From Micromonospora sp. CCTCC AA 2012012 (lineage in GTDB: Bacteria > Actinomycetota > Actinomycetes > Mycobacteriales > Micromonosporaceae): a stretch of DNA of 64,000 nt. The notes below the pieces were generated by a model that saw only the letters and a program-made list of their open reading frames with translations, was not told the DNA's origin and ran no database searches. Shown here one piece after another: positions 59,283-64,000 of this stretch. Both the position numbers and the translations under genes were made by a program. The stretch covers positions 4,526,001 through 4,590,000 of the forward strand of contig NZ_CP159342.1 in the NCBI RefSeq assembly GCF_040499845.1. Reading direction: 5' to 3'. Numbering within the stretch: position 1 is the first letter of the stretch; each line of letters opens with the position of its first letter.

Positions 59283-60101
59283 ATGCAGGCACGGTCGGCA
59301 CTCTTCGACCTGTACGGCGACCACCTCCGGGCGAGGGGTGGCCGCGCACCGGTCGCCGCCCTGGTCAAGCTACTGGCACCGCTCGGGATCGCACCACCGG
59401 CCGTGCGCACCGCGGTCTCCCGGATGGTCCGCCAGGGCTGGCTGGACCCGCTCCGGTTGGCCTCCGGACCGGGATATTCGATCACACCGAAAGCGGCGCG
59501 GCGACTCGACGAGGCGGCCGCCCGGATCTATCGCACGGGCCGGGTCAGCTGGGACGGTCGCTTCGACCTCCTGGTGCTGGAGGCCCCCGCGTCCCGCCGG
59601 GACCGCCAGCGGCTCGCCGCCAACCTCACCTTCCTCGGCTACGGCACGCTCGACGACTGCAACTGGGTGGCCACCCGCCCCGGCGAGGACGTCGACATGC
59701 TGCTCACCGAGGCGGGGGTGCGCTACGAGCGGTTCACCGCCGCCCACGTCGCCGGCACCCCCGGCGCGATGGGGGTGGTCCGCCGGGCCTGGGACCTGGC
59801 CGAGATCGGCCGGGCGTACGAGGGGTTCGTCGCCGAGCAGAAGCCGCTGCTGGCCGGGGTGACCGTCCGCAGCAGCGACGAGGAGGCGTACGCGGCCCGG
59901 TTCCGGCTCGTGCACGCGTGGCGTACCTTCCTGTTCCGGGACCCGCAGCTGCCACCGGCGCTGCTGCCCGAGCGCTGGCCGGGCACCAGCGCGGCCAGTT
60001 TCTTCGACCGGCACGCCGCCCGGCTCCGGCCGGCCGCCGACCGGTACGTCGAGCAGTGCCTCGACGCCAGCCACCGCCTCGCCCGACAGAAGGGTCGTTG
60101 A
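59283..60101 (+). CDS. PaaX-family transcriptional regulator
   Basis: The 272-residue protein has an N-terminal helix-turn-helix (RAPVAALVKLLAPLGIAPPA, then VRTAVSRMVRQGWLDPLRLA) and the PaaX C-terminal domains (WDGRFDLLVLEAPASRRDRQ, RLAANLTFLGYGTLDDCNWV). PaaX represses the phenylacetate operon and responds to phenylacetyl-CoA. No paa catabolic genes are here except the enoyl-CoA hydratase five bases downstream, so this is probably an orphan regulator of an acyl-CoA pathway. ATG 59283 is the start; TATC-TTG-GATA upstream is a weak operator candidate. Confidence 0.85.
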   Translation: MQARSALFDLYGDHLRARGGRAPVAALVKLLAPLGIAPPAVRTAVSRMVRQGWLDPLRLASGPGYSITPKAARRLDEAAARIYRTGRVSWDGRFDLLVLEAPASRRDRQRLAANLTFLGYGTLDDCNWVATRPGEDVDMLLTEAGVRYERFTAAHVAGTPGAMGVVRRAWDLAEIGRAYEGFVAEQKPLLAGVTVRSSDEEAYAARFRLVHAWRTFLFRDPQLPPALLPERWPGTSAASFFDRHAARLRPAADRYVEQCLDASHRLARQKGR

Positions 60102-60105
60102 ACAC

Positions 60106-60897
60106 GTGACCGAGCCGCTGCTCGTCGACCGCACCGATGCCGTCGTCACCCTGACGCTGAACCGCCCGACGGCGATGAACTCGCTCGACGTGGCGCTCAA
60201 GGAGGCGCTCCGGGACGTCCTGGCCGAGCTGGAGACCGACAAGTCCTGCCGGGCCGTGGTGCTGGCCGGCGCGGGCGGCTCGTTCAGCGCCGGGCAGGAC
60301 CTGCGCGAGCACGTGCAGACCCTGGAGAACGCCGGCGGGGACCCGCTGGCCACGGTCCGGGCCCACTACAACCCGATCGCCGCCCGGCTGGCCAACCTGC
60401 CCAAGCCGGTGGTCGCCGCCGTCCGGGGCATGGCCGCCGGGGCGGGCGCCTCGCTGGCCTACCTGGCCGACTTCCGGATCGGCGGGCCGAAGACCCGCTT
60501 CCTGATGGCCTTCGCCGGGGTCGGGCTCGCCGCCGACACCGGCGCCTCCTGGACGCTGCCCCGGCTGGTCGGCCACGCCAAGGCCGTCGAGCTGCTGATG
60601 CTCGCCGAGCCGGTGGGCGCCGAGGAGGCGTGCCGGCTGGGCCTGCTGACCAGGCTGGTCGACGACGACGAGCAGGTGCTGCCGACCGCGCAGGAACTGG
60701 CCGCCCGGCTGGCCGCCGGCCCCACCGTCGCGTACGGGGCGATCAAGCGGCAGCTCTCCATCGCCGACGCCGGCACCCTCGCCGACGCCCTGGCCGCCGA
60801 GGCGCAGGCCCAGTCGATCTGCGGCGCCACCGCCGACCACCGCGCCGCCACCACCGCCTTCCTCAACAAGCAGAAGCCCGTCTTCGAAGGCCGCTGA
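60106..60897 (+). CDS. Enoyl-CoA hydratase/isomerase
   Basis: The 263-residue crotonase-fold enzyme has VVTLTLNRPTAMNSLDVALK, AGAGGSFSAGQDLREHVQTL, VVAAVRGMAAGAGASLAYLA, the oxyanion loop LMAFAGVGLAADTGASWTLP, and FLNKQKPVFEG. The likely catalytic Asp/Glu positions are less clear, as in PaaG-like isomerases. The start is GTG 60106, five bases after the PaaX stop, so they form one transcript. It acts on 2,3-enoyl-CoA or ring-opened phenylacetyl-type CoA esters. Confidence 0.88.
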   Translation: MTEPLLVDRTDAVVTLTLNRPTAMNSLDVALKEALRDVLAELETDKSCRAVVLAGAGGSFSAGQDLREHVQTLENAGGDPLATVRAHYNPIAARLANLPKPVVAAVRGMAAGAGASLAYLADFRIGGPKTRFLMAFAGVGLAADTGASWTLPRLVGHAKAVELLMLAEPVGAEEACRLGLLTRLVDDDEQVLPTAQELAARLAAGPTVAYGAIKRQLSIADAGTLADALAAEAQAQSICGATADHRAATTAFLNKQKPVFEGR

Positions 60898-60986
60898 CCC
60901 ACCCACCCCCTGACGCCCACCACCCGCCGAGATCGCGCACCCACCACCCGCCGCCGGGCACCCGCCGCCCGCCGAGATCGCGCAGA

Positions 60987-61036
60987 TTCCCGGAAAGTGT
61001 GGTCATTCCGCGCCGGATGGCCACACTTTCCGGGAA
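60987..61036. repeat. Palindromic intergenic element, copy 3
   Basis: TTCCCGGAAAGTGTGG and CCACACTTTCCGGGAA form a 16-bp outer stem with a partly paired middle. It lies between the convergent enoyl-CoA hydratase and SDR genes. It is preceded by two copies of CCCGCCGAGATCGCGCA (60923 and 60968), and followed to 61159 by a G-rich stretch of degenerate GGGGCGGAGTGGCG-type repeats. Confidence 0.75.
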
Positions 61037-61159
61037 ACAGTCGCCACGCTCGGCCGCGGAGCGGCGTGGAGTGGGGCGGCCCGGCGCGGAGTGGGGCGGA
61101 GTGGCGCGGCGCCGAGCGTGGCGGAGCGGGGCGGAGCGGCGTGGCGCGGGGTGGGGGTG

Positions 61160-61912
61160 TCAGCGGGCGACGTAGCCGCCGTCGATGGGGATGGTGTGGC
61201 CGGTGATCCAGGCGGCGTCGTCGGAGGCCAGGAAGGCGACCACGCCGGCCACGTCGTCCGGGGTGGGGATGCCGGGCTTCGGGTTGAACGACTCCATCTG
61301 GCGGCGCATCTGGGCGGGGTCGGGCGCGGTGTCGATGAAGTGCTCGACCAGCGGGGTCATCACCACCGTCGGCGCGACCGCGTTGACCCGGACGTTGCGG
61401 GCCGCGTACTCGATCGCCGCCGACCGGGTCAGGCCGACGATGCCGGCCTTGGTGAAGGTGTACGGCGAGATGTTCTCCTGAGCGGCCAGCGCGGTGGTGG
61501 AGGAGGTGTTGACGACCGAGCCGCCGCCGCCGTGCAGCAGCGCCTCGATGCCGTACTTGAGGACGAAGAAGACGCCGTCGCCGTTGATCCGGCGGACCCG
61601 CTCCCAGTTCTCCACGTCCATCTCGTGCAGCGGCTGCTGTCGGCCGTCGATGCCGGCGTTGTTGAAGATGACGTCGATCCGGCCGTACCGCTGCATGGCG
61701 TCGGCGATGCCCTGCTCGACGGAGACGGCTTCGCCGGTGTCCACGGTCACCGCGTACGCGTCGGGCAGCCCGGCGGCCACCTGCTCGGCGCCCTCGATGT
61801 TGATGTCCGCGATCACCACCTTCGCGCCCTCGGCGGCGAACCGCCGGGCGGTCGCCGCGCCGAGCCCGGACGCCCCGCCGGTGACGAACGCGACTCTGTC
61901 CTGGAAGCGCAT
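61160..61912 (-). CDS. SDR-family oxidoreductase
   Basis: The 250-residue SDR has FQDRVAFVTGGASGLGAATA (nucleotide loop), VIFNNAGIDG, the catalytic YTFTKAGIVGLTRSAAIEYA with Tyr and Lys four apart, and ITGHTIPIDGGYVAR at the end. The start is ATG at 61910-61912; an in-frame reading upstream crosses into the next gene. The substrate is unknown. It is separated from the enoyl-CoA hydratase by the repeat element. Confidence 0.87.
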   Translation of the reverse strand: MRFQDRVAFVTGGASGLGAATARRFAAEGAKVVIADINIEGAEQVAAGLPDAYAVTVDTGEAVSVEQGIADAMQRYGRIDVIFNNAGIDGRQQPLHEMDVENWERVRRINGDGVFFVLKYGIEALLHGGGGSVVNTSSTTALAAQENISPYTFTKAGIVGLTRSAAIEYAARNVRVNAVAPTVVMTPLVEHFIDTAPDPAQMRRQMESFNPKPGIPTPDDVAGVVAFLASDDAAWITGHTIPIDGGYVAR

Positions 61913-61977
61913 CGGACCCCCTCGCGCGGCCGGCCCGCGCCGGCCCTCCCCGGCACCGTAACCCGGCCGACGGTGGG

Positions 61978-62601
61978 TCAGTCGTCCTCTTCGGGATCCT
62001 GGTTGGCCTCCGCTCCGAGCACGAACGCCTGCATGGCCAGCTCGTCGCCGGAGGGCGAGACGAACGCCGGCAGCTCGCGCGGCCCCAGCTCCTGCACGTA
62101 CGACCAGAAGATCCCGACCGCCTCGGCGGGCGAGGTCGCCTCGATCGGCAGATCCAGGCTGACCAGCCAGGTGCGGCGGGACGGCGGCGGGCCGAGCCGG
62201 TCGGCCAGCTCGCGCCAGGCGGCCACGTCGAGCGGGCTCACCGGCCCGTGCGGGGCCGGCCGGTCGACCGCCACCGGACGGTCGAAGGCCCGCCGGGTGT
62301 ACGTCACCACCAGCGTCCCCGGCCCGGCCTCGGACTGCGGGTCGTCGGGATCCTCCCGGGTCTCCCCGGTGGCCGCCGCGACCCGGCCCAGCGCCACCAG
62401 TCGGGGCGGCGCGTCGACCAGCACCGCGACCGGCTCGCCGGGGCGGGGCCGGGCGACGCCGTCCAGGCCGGTCAGCTCCAGGGTGTCGTGGTGCACCAGC
62501 CGCTCGGCGTCGTACCGCTCGGCGGGCAGGAGCACGGCCCACGCGCCGGTCCCGGTGCCGCCGTCGATGGTGCCGGTGGCGCGCTGCTCGGTGTCGGTCA
62601 T
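61978..62601 (-). CDS. Conserved hypothetical protein, 207 residues
   Basis: The product begins MTDTEQRATGTIDGGTGTGA, has a strand-rich middle (AVLVDAPPRLVALGRVAAAT, TLVVTYTRRAFDRPVAVDRP, RTWLVSLDLPIEATSPAEAV) and ends with ELAMQAFVLGAEANQDPEED. It is soluble, with no signal or helix. I recognise it only as an uncharacterised actinobacterial protein. The start is ATG at 62599-62601, and it lies between the SDR and the tag glycosylase genes on the same strand. Confidence 0.65.
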   Translation of the reverse strand: MTDTEQRATGTIDGGTGTGAWAVLLPAERYDAERLVHHDTLELTGLDGVARPRPGEPVAVLVDAPPRLVALGRVAAATGETREDPDDPQSEAGPGTLVVTYTRRAFDRPVAVDRPAPHGPVSPLDVAAWRELADRLGPPPSRRTWLVSLDLPIEATSPAEAVGIFWSYVQELGPRELPAFVSPSGDELAMQAFVLGAEANQDPEEDD

Positions 62602-62643
62602 GTCCCAATCCCATCACGCCGGCAGGGGGTCGGTCCGGTCACG

Positions 62644-63228
62644 TCACGCTCCGGCCGCCGCCCGGGCGACGTGGCAGCCGGCGAGGTGGTCGTCGACCAT
62701 CCCGGTGGCCTGCATCAGGGCGTACGCGGTGGTGGGGCCGACGAAGCGGAAGCCGCGCTTCTTGAGCGCCTTGGCCATCGCGGTGGACTCCGGGGTCAGC
62801 GCCGGCACCTGCGCGAACGACTCCGGTCGGGCGGCCCGGGGCGCCGGCGCGTACGACCACAGCAGCGCGGAGAGGCCGTCGGGCAGCTCCAGCGCGGCCC
62901 GGGCGTTGGCGACCGCCGCCTCGATCTTGGCGCGGTTGCGGACGATCCCCGCGTCGGCCATCAGTCGGGCCACCTCGGCTTCGCCGTAGCCGGCGACCGT
63001 GCCGATGCGGAACTCGTCGAAGGCGAGCCGGAACGCGGGCCGCTTGCGCAGGATGGTCAGCCAGGAGAGCCCCGACTGGAACGCCTCCAGGGTGAGCCGC
63101 TCATAGAGCGCGTCGTCGCCGCGCAACGGCCGGCCCCACTCCCGGTCGTGATAGACGGCGTAGTCCGGGGTGCTCGATCCCCAGGCGCACCGGGGCAGCC
63201 CGTCCGGGCCGGTAACCAGGTCACTCAC
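62644..63228 (-). CDS. tag: DNA-3-methyladenine glycosylase I
   Basis: The 194-residue HhH-type glycosylase has the Tag signature: CAWGSSTPDYAVYHDREWGR near the start (metal Cys/His), YERLTLEAFQSGLSWLTILR, FRFVGPTTAYALMQATGMVD, and HLAGCHVA at the end, completing the Cys/His zinc set. It excises 3-methyladenine from alkylated DNA. The start is GTG at 63226-63228; a longer reading overlaps the neighbouring SRPBCC gene. Confidence 0.92.
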   Translation of the reverse strand: MSDLVTGPDGLPRCAWGSSTPDYAVYHDREWGRPLRGDDALYERLTLEAFQSGLSWLTILRKRPAFRLAFDEFRIGTVAGYGEAEVARLMADAGIVRNRAKIEAAVANARAALELPDGLSALLWSYAPAPRAARPESFAQVPALTPESTAMAKALKKRGFRFVGPTTAYALMQATGMVDDHLAGCHVARAAAGA

Positions 63229-63269
63229 GGCGTACACGCTAGGCCAGCCCACCGACAGCGGGCCGTGGG

Positions 63270-63767
63270 TCAGGGCAGTCGGCCCTGCTCCACCAGCCGG
63301 GCGAACTTCTTCAGCGCCTGGGTGAGGCTGAACTTCGAGCCGGGCCAGAGCACCGGCCAGGCGACCCGACCGGCGGCACCGCCGGGCAGGTGGAACCACT
63401 CGTGCCAGACGACCTGGGTCCGGTCCCGTTCCATCGGGGTGCAGCGCAGCACGCCCGGGCCGCGCAGCAGCTTGCCGCAGTGCACCACGCCCACCTCGTA
63501 CGGGGCGTCGACCCGGACCACCCGCATCTCGTCGCGCAGCGCCGCCGGACCGAGCGCGGTGACCGCCTCGACCAGGCTCCCCTCGCCGCCGTCGCCCTCG
63601 ACCACCCGGACGGTGGTGAACGGGATCCAGTCGGACTGCCGCTCCCAGGCGGTCAGCGCGGCGAAGACCCGCGCGGCGGGCGCGTTCACGATCACGGTGG
63701 CGGTGATCTCACCGGCACCGGGCTGGGCGGCCTCGGCGAACCCGTCGGCGTCCCCGGGCCCGGTCAC
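63270..63767 (-). CDS. SRPBCC-family protein (polyketide cyclase/START-like)
   Basis: The 165-residue protein has a START-like pattern: ITATVIVNAPAARVFAALTA then WERQSDWIPFTTVRVVEG at the start, and the strand-loop motif DRTQVVWHEWFHLPGG then LTQALKKFARLVEQGR at the end. It is a hydrophobic ligand-binding fold. The start GTG 63765-63767 overlaps the stop of the upstream gene (GTGA). The ligand is unknown. Confidence 0.8.
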   Translation of the reverse strand: MTGPGDADGFAEAAQPGAGEITATVIVNAPAARVFAALTAWERQSDWIPFTTVRVVEGDGGEGSLVEAVTALGPAALRDEMRVVRVDAPYEVGVVHCGKLLRGPGVLRCTPMERDRTQVVWHEWFHLPGGAAGRVAWPVLWPGSKFSLTQALKKFARLVEQGRLP

Positions 63768-64000
63768 GCCGACTCCGATCGCACCACCGGGCCGCGGTCC
63801 CGCTCGCCCTCGACGTCGTCCGCGCCGGCAGCGGTGGCGTCCACCCGCTCCGGGCCGGTCGCGTCGGCGCCGGTCGCCTCCGGACCGGTCCCGTCCACGG
63901 GCGCGGTCGCGTCGGCCACGGAACCGGCCTCGACCGGGGCGGGTTCGGCGAGGGCCGGCTCGGCGGGGGCGGTGGGATCGGCCGGCGGGCGCAGCGTCAC
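63764..64000 (-). CDS. Low-complexity Ala/Pro/Asp-rich C-terminal tail of a gene cut by the window edge
   Basis: The visible 78 residues are Pro/Ala- and Asp/Glu-rich (PADPTAPAEPALAEPAPVE, ATGADATGPERVDATAAGAD) and end DRGPVVRSESA at a stop that overlaps the SRPBCC start. A GTG falls exactly at the window edge (63998-64000), but nothing proves that it is the true start. It is most likely the end of a longer protein. No family is recognisable. Confidence 0.5.
   Translation of the reverse strand: MTLRPPADPTAPAEPALAEPAPVEAGSVADATAPVDGTGPEATGADATGPERVDATAAGADDVEGERDRGPVVRSESA

Overview
The window is a high-GC actinobacterial chromosome segment. The codon bias, the frequent GTG starts with GTGA stop/start overlaps, and the gene order all point to Micromonosporaceae (Micromonospora or a close relative). 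That placement is an inference from gene content; no species can be named from the sequence alone. I count about 75 protein genes, one tRNA and one intein.

Bases 1-14,600 look like an accessory, secondary-metabolism-type island. It holds a POT-family transporter (cut by the window edge), a 66-residue small protein, a berberine-bridge-type FAD oxidase, a small beta-barrel-like protein, two paralogous MarR regulators, an S-adenosyl methyltransferase, two aromatic-polyketide-type FAD monooxygenases, a 14-helix-type MFS exporter, a quinone-reductase-like dehydrogenase, a cytochrome P450, a two-domain GNAT protein and two tandem-duplicated SnoaL-like proteins. No core synthase lies inside the window. 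The block stops at the 3' end of a tRNA-Ala(CGC) gene at 14,727-14,802, a position often used by integrating islands.

Bases 15,000-24,000 carry a conserved actinobacterial cluster: a SepX/GlpR-like membrane protein, a RimJ-type acetyltransferase, MoeA/Glp, GalU, a GAF-GGDEF diguanylate cyclase, 5-formyltetrahydrofolate cyclo-ligase, and a FmdB/Ruc-type zinc-ribbon chaperone preceded by a textbook CIRCE (HrcA) operator. Bases 24,000-34,000 are housekeeping genes: a Fur regulator, a MpaB-type oxygenase, a RecB-like nuclease, MarC, a PHP phosphoesterase, a SigE-family sigma factor with a one-pass membrane partner, a PH-domain protein with a tiny membrane peptide, and a SpoU methyltransferase.

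Bases 33,500-45,800 mix three genes of ethylmalonyl-CoA-type metabolism (MaoC hydratase, acyl-CoA dehydrogenase, CoA-ester lyase), thioredoxin, an HTTM/DCC1 pair, and an Rv2578c-family radical SAM protein. That protein's CxxxCxxC motif is interrupted by a 340-residue LAGLIDADG intein, and an SOS-box-like site sits upstream.

Bases 45,800-64,000 contain a KimA-like potassium transporter, an EamA exporter, a PhzF protein, a PRC/MgtE_N/CBS-DUF1003-Mrp cluster, tatB-htrA facing an O-methyltransferase (the sigE-rseA pair found here in mycobacteria is absent), leucyl aminopeptidase, a PaaX regulator with enoyl-CoA hydratase, two SDR enzymes over the mid-part, and 3-methyladenine glycosylase I. Strong hairpins separate most convergent genes. 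Three of these hairpins share one core sequence and form a dispersed palindromic family.
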